A DNA stretch of 25,699 bases from Pelargonium nanum (Eukaryota > Streptophyta > Magnoliopsida > Geraniales > Geraniaceae): the NCBI GenBank assembly GCA_036897485.1, contig JAYMTF010001167.1, positions 1 to 25,699 on the forward strand, in the 5' to 3' direction. Of this stretch, positions 1-11,911 are shown piece after piece (position 1 is the first letter of the stretch; each line of letters starts with the position of its first letter). Made by a program: the position numbers and the translations under genes. Below the pieces are notes generated by a model. That model saw only the letters and a program-made list of their open reading frames with translations, made no database searches and was not told where the DNA came from.

Positions 1-1141
1 TGTAAAGGAAGTTTGAAAAGGTATTTTAGATTGTAGATTGTTTGGTAAATATTTTTGAAAAATATTTTGAAAGTTGTAAATGACCAAATTAACCTTGAAT
101 AATAAAATATACACATAAATGATAATATTTTAATAAAATATAATTGTTATGGGCCAAAGATACACTAAGTCCAACCATCAACTGAGCCCAATTATGCTTA
201 TAAAAAACTGAGTTTAACAAGGCCAAACAAATGCAACCCAACAAACACATAAGTCAACCTACTTAACTCTAGGTCGACCAACATATCAAAGGTGACTTAC
301 AACATTATAGGTCAACCTGCAATATGGGGTCGACATTCTATGCTACTCACATAGAACTTCACTGGTGTACTATACTCGGTCAACCATTATAGTTCTGAGA
401 TTTTTTTTCTTTCTAAAATCATCTGTTTCAACAATATAATACCAAGAATCAAAGTTAAACTCAAATACATCATCAACACATCTACAAAACAACAACATTT
501 GATGGAATTATCAAACATTTGAAATGACAAATGTGGAAAGTATTGTACTCTCTCTCATCCTTTTATCTCAAAGGAAGGGGATCACCTCCTTCATAGAACT
601 TACAACATAGGGGTCTGGGAAGGAGCTTCAACCTCAAAGCTCCTTTTCTGAAGAAAAAAATTGGCGAACAATTTGCTCGTGTGGAAGTTGCCTATATCTC
701 ATGTGGCAAAACCAAAAGGAGGCAATGAGGTCCATCATTGCTCCCGAACAAGCCCTAAGGTGGCTCTTGGGCTCTCCTTGCTATGATAAGGCAGTCTTAT
801 AATTCCTCTCATCAGTCAGGGGAAGATTTAACTTTTGAGCGTCACAATTTCGCTAATTTGTACCTTAAGAACAACATGATATTTATAAAATCCAACTGTA
901 TAGTCATTTTTACAAAAGAAATTGAAATAGAATAGAATGAGTTACTTTTTTTATGAGATTCATTTCACACCGCAAACTTGAGCCTCTGCTGCTGCTGCTA
1001 CTACTACTAATTCTGCAACTACTACAGCTACTATTACTGTAAATTTTTACAAATGAAATTTGTCCATAGTCAGTCGTAAACGGAAAAAGTTAACAACGCT
1101 AGCCACTTTAATGTCCTTGAGCATCACCAACAACTTCATAT
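1..1141. other. AT-rich spacer, no gene seen; 3' flank of the receptor kinase gene
   Basis: No open frame with protein-like character is visible on either strand. About 240-390 holds several GGTCAACC/GGTCGACC-type motifs that recur near 24100-24210. About 540-800 is repeat-like, with several AGGAG/CTCCT blocks, similar in style to 25140-25380. The part nearest 1142 is presumably 3' untranslated region and terminator of the receptor kinase gene, but no poly(A) site can be fixed by eye. Confidence 0.5.
986..1009. repeat. CTG/CTA trinucleotide microsatellite
   Basis: Five CTG units followed by CTA units, lying about 130-155 nt beyond the stop codon of the receptor kinase gene on its sense side, so probably inside the 3' untranslated region. 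It is a candidate length-polymorphic marker. No function is implied. Confidence 0.7.
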
Positions 1142-4100
1142 CTATCTGGGCATTATGGTAGGAACGGCTCCACTAACAAGATCACTGCCCGATACATCAT
1201 CTAATGACACGTAAAGATTCCTCATTGTAGACGACGAAGATGCAGTCCCTGCCTTTCCAGGGTCAGTGATCACTGACTGATCTGTTGCTCTCGTATCAGA
1301 CTCGGGGGACATAAGCCAAATGTTTTCAAGTTCCCGCACCACCTCCGACATTGATGGCCGCCCATCTGTCTCATCTTGGCAACACCTTAGAGCCAAGGTT
1401 ACAAACTTCTCCACACATTCAGAAGGATATGATCCCATTCGCTCATCAATCACCGAGAAGATCATTCCAGATTGATACGCAATATTGACCTTACGTGCAT
1501 GAAAAGCCAAAACCATACGTTACATTGAGACAAATATTAAGATCATCCTCCAAAACAAGAATTAATAATAATATCGCACCACTTTAGCCTTAACCCGAGT
1601 ATTGGAAGAGATCAGAAAACAAAAACAGGCAGATTTTATAGGCAAAAAGTTCAATCATTACCTCTCGAACAATATTTTTGCCATGTGAGATTGGATGCAT
1701 CCCAGTCAGGAGCTCAAGGAATACAACACCAAGGCTATAAACATCACTCTTGTCCGTCAGCTTATGAGTTAAGAAGTACTCTGGATCAAGGTAACCCTGC
1801 ATAATTTTTTAAAACACATCACTTCATCATGAAAAACCACACGTCGATTCTATTTCCTTTTCAACTTCTTTCATTATGAAAATTAAAACTGTAAATTGTC
1901 GTAAGAATGCATTGGATTAGATTAAATGTCAAATGTACAATGAAAAAATGGTTCAATAAATGCATCTTGGTTCCCACAATTCATTAGTTTGACACTAAGC
2001 TGCCGCAGAAGGGTTGTAACTGATATACTTCACAATTTGAGGTATAGAATTCAAGTGCTTAAGGTCAGATTCCTTCTCACCTCTTTTATCTTCATTTTTT
2101 TTCTCAAAGTGGAATATGTACAGGATTCCCACAAAATGGAGCTAACACTGTTTTCATTCACGTGATATGAATTTACCTTTTTCAGATTAATATATCCATG
2201 TAAGCAAATCGATCAACGATATACAATTCACTTTTTTGGCAACTCTATTGTTCATTTCAAGGGTTGGAAGATCAGCTACACATACACTGAAACAATCAAT
2301 TATAAGAGTCTTACCGGAGTTCCTTTTACAACTGTAGAAACATGAGCAGGCGTGTTTCCTTCAATTTCAGGAACAGGGGCAAGTCGTGAAAGTCCAAAAT
2401 CAGCAACCTTAGCAGTAAACTTGGAGTCCAATAATATGTTGGTGGCCTTGATATCTCGGTGGAATATTGGAGGATCAGCTTCAGTATGAAGATACAGGAT
2501 ACCCTTGGCTGCGCCCAATGCAATTCTATTTCTCAAAGCAAAACTGAGTGGCACTTTAGACTTGGCTGCAGAATCGGAAAATGAAATTACACATCTTAAT
2601 AAGATCAAACAAAATAGAAAGATATTAGAGAATGTTAAAACAATTTTTAGTTACAATGTTCATAAATCAGTGGAAGATTATGATATGTACCAGAAAGGTG
2701 ATCCCTCAAAGTGCCATTGGACATAAATTCATAAACCAACATCTGTATTCAAAATTGTACATCATCAGCAAAAAGAACCTTGCTATATTTGTGTGGGTGT
2801 GTGTTGTCCTGAATTCCAGATCTTTCTTTCATTTTCGATTTGTGAGTAATTATGTCTCTTTTACATCTTTCAATTTGGTTTATAGGCATGAAGTTTTAGA
2901 TGTGTCCTTCAATTTTGCATGTTATTGTAGGCAAATTTGATGGATTCAAGTAAATTTCCTTAAGAAAACATAGACAAAAAAAACATTTTAAAGAACATAA
3001 GAGAGAAACTACCTGTTCACCTTCTTCGTCACAATATCCAATCAAAGACACAAGGTTACGGTGATGTAACCTAGATAACAATTCTATTTCCGTTAAGAAC
3101 TCCTTCTCACCCTGCAAGGATCCTTCTTGCGCGCGTTTGATGGCCACTACTGTTCCATCAGCCAAAGTGCCTTTATAGACCTTTCCGTACCCACCTTGGC
3201 CAACTTGGGCGGAACTGTTAAAGCTATCTGTAGCCCGGGCCATCTCTTCATAAGTGAAACTCTTCACACCGTCAATTTTCATGGAGACTCTAGATGCTGC
3301 ATATATATTGCAGATGAAATGTTAAGGATGAGACCAACAAATATCATACAGCTATTTTAAGTTCAGATCCATTTTCAGATCTGAATATTTGTAGTACAAG
3401 TTTAAGAGAAACACAGCCCTTCCATTCTCCAACTGGTTGTTATTCCCAGTATTCCATATCAAACACTCCCTTAAAATATAATCAATCACACGCTGGAAGT
3501 AAAACTGACTGACTGTTAAGGAATCGGTATATTTTCGGAAAAACATGGTTGGCTTGAACTTGGACACACTTCACGAAGACATTCTATAGTTTTGCTGATG
3601 AATGGTATGGGCATTATTAAGCTACTTGATCTCACTTCATCTATACTACAGTCATGTAGCATGTAGCCCTTGCTGCCTACCAAAATGTAAATTCAAAGTC
3701 ACTAATTATTGCTAGCCCTCCATATGAATTGAAGTTGGACTATCTTATAATAGAATTATGCATTTAACCTACTTAAACTACTCATGCAAGATTATGTGTA
3801 TTTATTTGGAATGATCATTCTCTTCTAAATGTTAAGACAATGTGTCTAAGCAATTTCCAAGATAAATTAGATTATATCTTGATTCATTCCTCTAATTTAT
3901 GTTCAACAGTTAGGGCATGCTTATGGCAGAGTAATGTAACATAATAAAATGATATCAGGCTAATATATCCAATGTCCATAAAACTCTTCATATTAGCATT
4001 TTCATCCTTTTAAATATGATCATACAGCATAACCCTGAGGCATGGCTATCCCTTACCCATATCCAGCATTCAAGTCTTAATTTAATTTGGTAATGATCTG

Positions 4101-7100
4101 CAAAAGAATTTGTTGAAAATATCATGTTCACACCTGCCACATTATTGTAATTGATTGCATAGTTTGATTCTCTCCCTGTTTCTTCTTTATGTGTAGTTGA
4201 CTCTGTAATAAATCCTATATAGAGGCACATTTCTTACATCTGAACTCATACTGAATTATACACAACTCGTTGATTTCAACAGAACTATTTACAGGTAACT
4301 TGGGAACTTCATAATTCATATCAAATGCAGCCACATTATTTTTGTTAAGAAATTAAACATATAATAAGATGAAAATGATGCAGGCACGGGTAATCTCATT
4401 TCTAAAAGACAATATTTCATTACTGAGTATCTTTCAAAAGGATAAAAATAAACAAAATATCTTAAGTGTCTCAAAGGACTTGCATAGCAGACTCTCAATA
4501 CTAGAGACAAGGTCTGGCGCAAGTTCATAGTATGTACTAAAACCATCTTATCATGAGAATAACCAGATACTCACCTTGACGTCTTTTTGAAACTGCATGG
4601 TGGCCCTTTAAATGCACTCTTAAGATTAGAATAGAAACAATAGCAGATAACGTAACTGCACCTGCAATGGCCCCCAGCACTATGCCAGCCACTGCACCCT
4701 TGCTTAAACCAGATTTTGGAGAGGAGGCAAGTGCTGTGACATTAATGAAAAAAACTAGTCAAAGTTTTGCAATAATGTTCATCACATGCATACATGAATA
4801 GAAAAGGTGACTATGAGGTCATCACGTGCAAATGGTGTGAATTTTGTGCTCCATTTTTTTTCTTCCAAATAAGGGTTCTTCAAAAAGCTTTGGCTGGCCA
4901 ATATATGCTGGTGATGGCATCATGTTTATCAACAACGATATGTTAAAGAAGTTTTATCCAACACAAACAAAATCAATCATACTACAACAGAAGAGCATAA
5001 TGCAATGATTGGATAATATTATGAATAGGAAGCCCACAAGACAATCACATAAAACTTTAGCTTAGTAGCATCAGATTGAGCATTGACATTTTTTTTTATA
5101 GAAATTTTGGCATGCAAAACTATGCTTATGTGTAATCATACTTAGCACACATGGGGAATCTTAGAATACCTATAGCATAAACTGAATCATGGAAAAGTTC
5201 CATATTATTCAACAATCTAAAAGAAACATAATTGTAATTTACAAATACGCATCAAATTTTGTTTCAGCAAAGATCTCTGATAATATATCAATAAAGTTTT
5301 TTGAGACAAACCATCCTTGTAGGGATCCAACAGGTTGAAGCCAAGAAGCTCATAAGGTCCAAATATGTCACTATCTGGAATTGTCCATCCTGTGAACATG
5401 CTCATGATTCGTCGAAGCTCACTTCTGTTGAAAATATGAGAGCTGTTACTATCAACATAGATTGGAAAGATCTTCAAGTGCATTTCCAGTCGGGGTCCTT
5501 CCTGCCATTCAAATGACCCAATGTCCAGCTGGTAGAGGTACAAGTTGATACCAACGGTAAGGTACTGCTCAAACATATTCAGGTATGGAGGAAATTTTGA
5601 AAAACCAGGACTTTTCAACCGATAATCAACAAGCAGAGGAGCAGCACAAAAACAAGGTACAGGTGAAGTTCGAGAATATTCATATGGGGGTGGGCATGCT
5701 TGAGGGGGACAGTCGATAGTGTTTGTTGGACTCATGGTGTCATTTTCATTCTCATTATGAGATCCACAGAACTGAACCGCATTGGCATTTAAGCACACAG
5801 GATTACCTTGAAGCCTAGAGATTTGTTACAACAATTAATGAATAAAAAAAAAGTTAAGAGAATCATTACACAAAATTGTTATAACTGTCACACATTAATA
5901 ATCAATAATATAAATAACAAAAAATACTTGAGATATAAAAAATAAAAATAAAAATAGAATGGGAGCAAGAGAAGAAGCAAACCAGAGAGTGACATTTGGA
6001 GGCAGGTTTGTACTGCCTGAAATATTTGAAAGCATATTATTCCGAAAATCTCTGCAATAAGTGGCATAAATCAGCGTTTACAAAAACTACAGGATTTAAA
6101 TTCAACTCTGATTAAATAGAGGTACCTAGAAAACACCAAACAGGAGCATGTTTTTTACTCATAAATTAAGTATGAGATGTTAGAGAGAGAAACCACATAT
6201 TTTAAGAGAGAGACAATACAATGCATAAGAAAGTCGGACCATCCGCCTACATCACACACACACACACACACGTAAAAAGATGCAATCTGGTTTGAGTTCT
6301 TACAAGATTAGTCTTTCAGTCCCATTGAATGTTTTATTTTGCCAAATGGTGGATGATATAGAGCCACTCAGTGAATTGTTTGCAACTGACCTGAAATAGG
6401 GAATGAGTAATATAACAAACCATTTTATTTTAGTAAAAATTAAAACTATATGCATTCTACTATGTTAACTAGCAACTTCAGAGTCTTGGATGTATAACGA
6501 ATGATGAGAAAAACTTGGAAAACTAAACAGCTGAGGAAGGAAGAAGAAAAGGCAAGCAAAATATGCTCACAGTATCTGAAGACGAGGAAGACCCGAGTAG
6601 AAGGAAGGAACAGTCCCATTAAGATTGTTGTTGGATAAGTCGCTGCAAGCATTGAACAATATTATAAATATCAGAAGCAAAACAAATGATGGTATCATAG
6701 ACTTGAAGATATTTCAAGACACTTTTAAGAGAATATCTTATATCAAATAGTTAGGACTTAAGGAATAGCTTCAACTTAAGCACTGCATCATGTAGATGGT
6801 CCAAAATATGAAAAACCTTACATTGTGGTGATATTCTGAGAGAGCTTATCTGGGGGTATAGATCCATTGAGCTGGTTTGAACTTAGATCTCTGTGAACAA
6901 ATAAAAATTGTTGAGTCATGTGCATTGTACAAATTAGAAAGCCATTCAGAATCATTGATGTACTTATAAAGTAACAGCGAGCGTGAATTTACAGATAACC
7001 AAGGTTTGGTATCATGCTCAGGTCAGGGATTGGTCCTCGCAAGCTGCAGTTTCTGAGACTCCTGACAGAGACAAATAAAAATTGTGACAAACGTTATTAT

Positions 7101-10100
7101 AACATATGAAGAAAAAATAAAACTATTGACTATCAACTTTAAAGCACAAAAAGTTAAGAAGCAAAGAAGACAGGTCGGCATCTGCCACGACTAGTATAAA
7201 CAGTAAAAAAAAAAACTTCATTAAGCTAGAGCAAATTTCCTTAGGAAATAAAATAGTAGTTGAAAGATATACATAATTTTTCCTTTCAAATTAGATTTAC
7301 AATATAATGTTGAGAATACATTGATTTGTATTGTTTTAAGGGATAATTACATAAAACCACCTTGTGGTATTGTCCACAAACACATACATACCTTTATTAA
7401 TTTTCCACGTCAATCACTAAACTTAAACTTTTCACCGACAATCAACTAACTTAAACTTTCCACCTCAACTTTTGTTAATCTATTATAACGGACAACAACT
7501 CTCACTTTTATCCTGTGACAAACACATGACCCCTATTTTTTTAAATACCCATTTGACCCTTTATTGATTTTTTTATTATTATTTTTCTTTATTCTTTCCT
7601 CTACCATTCATTTTCATTTTTCTCTCGTTCATCTGAACTAAAACTCAACAATGTGGTAAAGATATAACGTTGATTTGGCTTTAATTTTCTGAATTTTTTT
7701 TTTATTTCTATTGCCTGAAAATTCATGTATTTGAAGATTCCAAAATTATTTCTGGCGATAGCAATAATTATTTCAGAAAAAATTAAGTCAAATCAACATT
7801 ATCTCTTTATCAAGTTGCTGAGTTTTTGTTCAAATATAATGATTTAAATGAAAGGGTAAAATGAGTATTTAGAAAAATAGAGGCGACGTGTTTGTCAGAG
7901 TATGAAAAAAATAATAGTTTTCCATTATATTAGACTAACATAAGTTGGGGTGGAAAGTTTAGATAGCTGATTATCGAGGGTGAAAGTTTAAGGTTGATTG
8001 ACGTGAAAAATTAATGAGAGTAAGTATGGTTTTATCATTTATGTAATTACCCCTATTTTCTAGTTTTTCCAGTATATTGTTGACATTTACCTCTACATTA
8101 CTTTTACTTAAAAAGAAAAAAGAAAAAAGAAAAAACTTTACATTTCTTTTGGTTATTCTTCAAATCACTCATGTTTTCTGGCATCTAAATTTGATTTTGA
8201 GAAACGAGGATGTTCTGGCAGAATGTTAGAGAATAGATCTCACACTCACAATGATAATGTGGGAAAGGTATTACCTTACTGCATACTTCTAAACCTACTT
8301 ACAAGGGTTGATTACAATATGCACTTACAACTTTAACAGTTTAGACATGTTGCCATATGAAGCTGGAATAGTACTCCCATCAAAGTGGTTGTTGTCAAGT
8401 TGACTGCAAAATACAAATCTTTTTTTGTTAGGACTCAAAATTATATTAGACCATAAGAAGCAATGCAGTATAAGTAGAAACCGTACAGTATAAGTAAGTT
8501 CGGCAAGTTAGAGAACTCTGGCGGAAGATACCCCGACAAGTTGTTGTTATCAAGAAGGCTGCAAAGATGCGCTAGATTAATAAACAGTCATGGAAAAAAG
8601 CAGAGCCGAAATAGTATAATGGATATAATACTGTATATCTTCACTGATCTCTCTAGAGCACATATGCGCAGCACATTGAATATAGAAGGACATAGCCAAT
8701 TACCGACTTACAAGTGAACAAGATTTGGCAATATGGATAGCTCAGGTGGGATCTGGCCACTGATGGAGTTGTTGTTCATATGACTGCACAAGATGAGGGA
8801 AACGGGAGAAAATGAAATGAAAAGTTAAGAAAAGAGTACCAACTAAACAACGAAACTGTAGCACTCTTCCACTCTGAAATGTTTCAGAAACAGCCTTACA
8901 AGTGCTTTGTTTTGTTTAAATTTGCAAATGATGTAGGTATTTGTCCTGATATATGGTTCTGATCAATTTGTATTCTGTCCAAGTTTGGAAGATAACCCAG
9001 CTCTTCAGGCAAGGAACCTGTTAACTGGTTCCCATTCAGGAGCCTGCAAAAATAAATAAAAAATAAAGTATAAAATTGCAAAAATGAATAAGTACACGCT
9101 ATAGAAACTTGAAATAGTATGCATATTTGTGTTTTCAATTGTACGAGCAGGTACATACAATCACAAGATAATAGAAGTATGTATTTAATCCGTGAAGCAA
9201 AAGAGGAGGAATAGCTTACAGTAGTACCAAAGATTTTATACTCCCTATCTCCTTCGGTATACTTCCACTTATGTTGTTCCACATAAAATCCCTTAAGAGA
9301 AGATACAAAGAGGAAAATACATCAGCAAGAAAGCGGAAAAAATGTCTAAAAAGCTTGTATGAGTGTTTTGTACTCACAATATAGTCATGTAAGACAAGCG
9401 GCCAAGCTGTGGGGACAAAGTGCCAGAAAGATTCATTCTTAGTAGCTGCCTGCAAAGAACAAACAACAATAGAGGAAATGAATAAGCAAATTTGTTTGAA
9501 GTGTAATAATCCAATAACGACAAGTTTTGTAAGCAATAAAAAAGATGCATGATCTATCCAGGAAAATGATACACTGAATTGAAGCATATATGATGAAGCA
9601 GCAAACACAATGGCGGAGCTAGGGAGTAGCCGCAGTAGGCTGTGGGCCATGCTGGCCTCCTAAAAATCCATTACATACTACTGAAATTCAATCATTTCAA
9701 CATATGCGTCTCGGCCTAGTAGTAGTGACACCCTTCTTAAACTTAGGGAGGTCCTACATTCTATCACTTTTCATGTCAATTTTTTTAAAACTGAAGTATT
9801 TCATAGACTATACTATACATTTTAAAAACAAATTGTGCCCCCTCTGGAGCAAAATCCTGGCTCCACTACTAAGCACACACAAAGCCATACCAAACCCAGC
9901 TGCATTCCCTAGGACTCGAACTTGAGACCTCAGGTTAAGCTGGAACAACCGCTTACCAGTTGACCTATGCGCTTGGTAATCCATTAAATACTATTGAAAT
10001 TCAATCATTTCAACATATGTGTCTTGGCCTAGTAGTAGTGATACCCTCCTTAAACTTAGGGAGGTCCTAGATTATATCACTTTTCATGTCAATTTCTTTT

Positions 10101-10521
10101 CACTAAAGCATTTCATAGATTATACTACAAATTTTTTTAAAAAAATTGTGCTCCTAAATAAATGAAGAATTAAGAAAGTTACAGTTCTTGGACATGAAGA
10201 TAGCCATCAGATAGTGATCGGTTGAAGCAGATGACTCCAGTCCAATTGGATGTGCACGGGTCTCCCCGATTCCAGTTACTCAGATTCTTATTGATATCGA
10301 CCAAACTCTTCCTGATGGACCTCAAAGCCTCCACTGCACAATCAAACGCAACAACTAGGTATAATTTGGGAAAAACACAAGGTGAAGCCTCAAGGAATTA
10401 AGAGAAAAACAAAATTACCTTCAACAGGATCAGTAATGGGAACTTGAGCTCCAACAAGCAGTGAAGAGCAACAGAGGCATGCGAAGATCAAAACCTGAAA
10501 TCTTGGTACAGACATGGGCAT
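1142..10521 (-). CDS. LRR receptor-like serine/threonine kinase, LRR-VIII-1 / At1g06840 type, 20 exons
   Basis: Exons on the minus strand: 10521-10419, 10333-10183, 9449-9378, 9291-9220, 9043-8900, 8783-8712, 8558-8487, 8403-8329, 7061-6993, 6890-6821 (one end uncertain by 1 nt), 6642-6571, 6390-6304, 6051-5983, 5814-5312, 4733-4575, 3296-3013, 2742-2691, 2565-2315, 1796-1662, 1489-1142. All introns are GT-AG and the phases agree, giving about 952 residues, the usual family length. The start is the first ATG after an in-frame TGA. Visible parts: signal peptide (1 to ~25); N-terminal cap with NWNRGDPC and NWTGVIC (~54-70); ten LRRs (~85-320); outer domain with a CFCAAPL motif (~376-543); one membrane span (~557-583); kinase with G-loop GQGGYGKV (629-636), Lys650, HRD (744-746, so an RD kinase) and DFG (764-766); Ser-rich tail ending VPTIMPR. 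It should be a plasma-membrane receptor with intact catalytic residues. Its ligand is unknown. No disabling change was seen. Confidence 0.93.
6253..6271. repeat. CA dinucleotide microsatellite in intron 12
   Basis: An uninterrupted (CA)9 run lies in the intron between receptor kinase exons 12 and 13. It is a simple repeat of likely variable length. Confidence 0.85.
7340..8053. mobile_element. Foldback (long terminal-inverted-repeat) element, ~714 bp, in intron 8
   Basis: The left end reads GGGATAATTACATAA and the right end, reverse-complemented, reads GGGGTAATTACATAA. The match continues inward with small gaps over nearly the whole element: the blocks around 7405-7475 (TTTTCCACGTCAATCA side) pair with 7945-8015, and the block around 7640-7690 pairs with 7778-7835. 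Only about 20 nt near 7720-7742 is left as a loop. There is no open frame. This is the architecture of a non-autonomous DNA transposon with very long inverted repeats (foldback or MULE-like MITE). A target-site duplication could not be made out. It lies in intron 8 (7062-8328) of the receptor kinase gene, so the pre-mRNA can form a long hairpin. Confidence 0.8.
9611..9872 (-). mobile_element. Short element with imperfect inverted ends in intron 2 (tentative)
   Basis: The left end on the plus strand begins TGGCGGAGCTAGG. The right end, reverse-complemented, contains GTGGAGCCAGG. Flanking the segment are GCAAACACAA (9601-9610) and GCACACACAA (9873-9882), which differ at one base and could be a target-site duplication, although the CA-rich composition makes chance agreement easier. 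The interior has no coding potential. The family is not identified. Confidence 0.4.
9665..9840. repeat. Direct repeat copy A, intron 2
   Basis: This ~176-bp segment, starting AATCCATTACATACTACTG, recurs at 9978-10152 in the same orientation with scattered substitutions, roughly 85-90 percent identical by eye. The tRNA-like segment lies between the two copies. Confidence 0.85.
9883..9977 (-). mobile_element. tRNA-derived SINE-like head with A and B boxes
   Basis: On the minus strand, 9967-9956 reads TAGGTCAACTGG, which fits the RNA polymerase III A box at all but one position. 9922-9912 reads AGTTCGAGTCC, which fits the B box consensus at 10 of 11 positions. The spacing of just over 30 nt is normal for a tRNA-like internal promoter. 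The sequence between does not fold into an obvious functional tRNA, so a SINE head is more likely than a tRNA gene. It lies inside intron 2 of the receptor kinase gene, in sense orientation. Confidence 0.6.
9978..10152. repeat. Direct repeat copy B, intron 2
   Basis: Second copy of the segment at 9665-9840, same orientation. It starts AATCCATTAAATACTATTG and ends at the same internal TTGTGC motif. It lacks the outer sequences that copy A has on both sides, so it is probably a truncated copy of the same repeat. Confidence 0.85.
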
Positions 10522-11049
10522 GGGAAGAAGAAATGTAAGGCCTCAGGCTCAGCTTCTGCTAAATTTTGAGTGGAAGAAGAAGCAGACCAAGTCGTCAAAA
10601 TGATTGTTGTTTGATTTGGGCATTGTTGCTGTTGCTGTTGCTGGGGAAGTTGGGGTGGTTCCGCCATTTTTCAATTAATGTATTGGTTGGTTGGTTCGTT
10701 TGAAAATGATAAAAATGATAGAATTTTTTTCCTCTGCCTTTTTTATTTATATATTTACGACCAATCACTATGGTAATATTATTATTAGATTAGTCATTAG
10801 TGGGTGTGTGACTGATTCAATAGCGTGGTAAAACACGCATTTATTCATAGACTTTTGCTAAAATATAAGGAAGGTGACGTTAATCATAGATTATGAGCTA
10901 ATTAATTAAATTTTAATTAATGGCGGTCGCATTCCATTGCTCCACCACCATTACCTTTGTTGATTTTACTTACAAACTTATTTTCCATCCTGACAGTCAT
11001 GGAAAGGGATTTACAGATTATATATATTGGAATGAGAACAAATACTGTA
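10522..11049. other. 5' flank and promoter of the receptor kinase gene; AT-rich spacer beyond
   Basis: Next to the start codon there is a stretch with GTT-GCT repeats (10621-10645) and GGTTGGTTGGTTCG (10685-10698), probably 5' untranslated region, then the candidate TATA box, then AT-rich sequence. No gene is visible. Confidence 0.45.
10744..10753 (-). promoter_or_regulatory. Candidate TATA box of the receptor kinase gene
   Basis: On the minus strand the sequence reads TATATAAATA, about 223-232 nt upstream of the start codon at 10521. That distance leaves room for a 5' untranslated region of roughly 190 nt. It is an AT-rich setting, so a chance match is possible. Confidence 0.45.
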
Positions 11050-11884
11050 AGGGCTTGTTTGGTAACACTACTAGAGGGCTTTTAGCCCTGACAAACCCAT
11101 TTACATATTGCCACATCAGATTATTGCAGAAGACTAAACTGCATCTCATGTTTGCTTACAATGTGATTTTAGATGGCTTTTGAAATCATTACCGATTTTC
11201 AAGAAGCAAAATTTTTTTGCTTCTGTCAGACCCAGAAGCAGAAGCAGAAAGAGAATCAAATCCAATTCCCATATATACCCCTAATTTAAACATGAAAGTG
11301 GACCTTTATACAAGTAAGGTTGGCCTTTTTAATACAAAGGTTAGATGTTCTTATAAAAAAATTGACATTTTGAAATAAAAAGTTGACCTTATAAATTGAA
11401 AGGTCAATTGTTTTTAGTATTTAAATTGGTTGTTATGTTACAAAAAAATGGTTGTTATAAACAAAAATCTGACATTTATAAATAAGATGTTTAGTTATAT
11501 ACACGGTTCAATTATTAGATTATTTCTTGTTTAATAAAAATACTTAAGAGTCAATGTTGTTTAACATATTACATGAACAATTTTTTTTTAATTATTGAGG
11601 TGCATATTATGTTGATTGAATTATTTATTTACATATTGTATAAACGTACTCTTAAATATTATTTGTTTTTATGTACTAATAAATTATATATATGGTACAT
11701 TTTGGTCATTTCACTTTTATTATTTATATTTAAAAATTAGAACTTCAAATATTGTTTGCTTTTACTTTAAAACACAAAAGCATTTTTGTTGACTTTTATA
11801 AACTTTTATTAGCAAACAAGCTTGCTTTTACAAGCTGCTTTGAAGCTGCTTTTGGCTTCTGAGTAGTGTTACCAAACAAGCCCT
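11050..11884. mobile_element. Non-autonomous DNA transposon with 23-bp perfect terminal inverted repeats
   Basis: The left terminus at 11050-11072 begins AGGGCTTGTTTGGTAACA. The right terminus at 11862-11884 is its exact reverse complement over all 23 bases. The ~835-bp body is AT-rich, and no frame looks like a transposase. The AGGGCTTGTTTGGTA-type end resembles those of plant hAT-like miniature elements, but the expected 8-bp target duplication is not evident (left flank AATACTGT, right flank AAAACTTT), so the superfamily is an inference. Confidence 0.7.
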
Positions 11885-11911
11885 AAAACTTTTTTTTTTT
11901 GTTTGTTTTTA

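Noticed and set aside
986-1009. A CRISPR-like or regulatory tandem array
   Set aside because: It is a simple trinucleotide microsatellite with no spacers, in a plant nuclear context.
2505-2940. Plus-strand open frames over the receptor kinase introns and exons
   Set aside because: They are antisense shadows of kinase exons 17-18 and AT-rich intron sequence, with no protein-like features.
7340-8053. A microRNA gene
   Set aside because: The hairpin is far longer than a typical precursor and is better explained as a foldback transposon. Small RNA production is possible but cannot be shown from sequence.
9912-9967. A functional tRNA gene
   Set aside because: A and B boxes are present, but I could not form a proper acceptor stem or cloverleaf, so a SINE head fits better.
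10920-11183. Plus-strand 87-codon frame
   Set aside because: It runs across the terminal repeat of the 11050 element and has no conserved features or exon partners.
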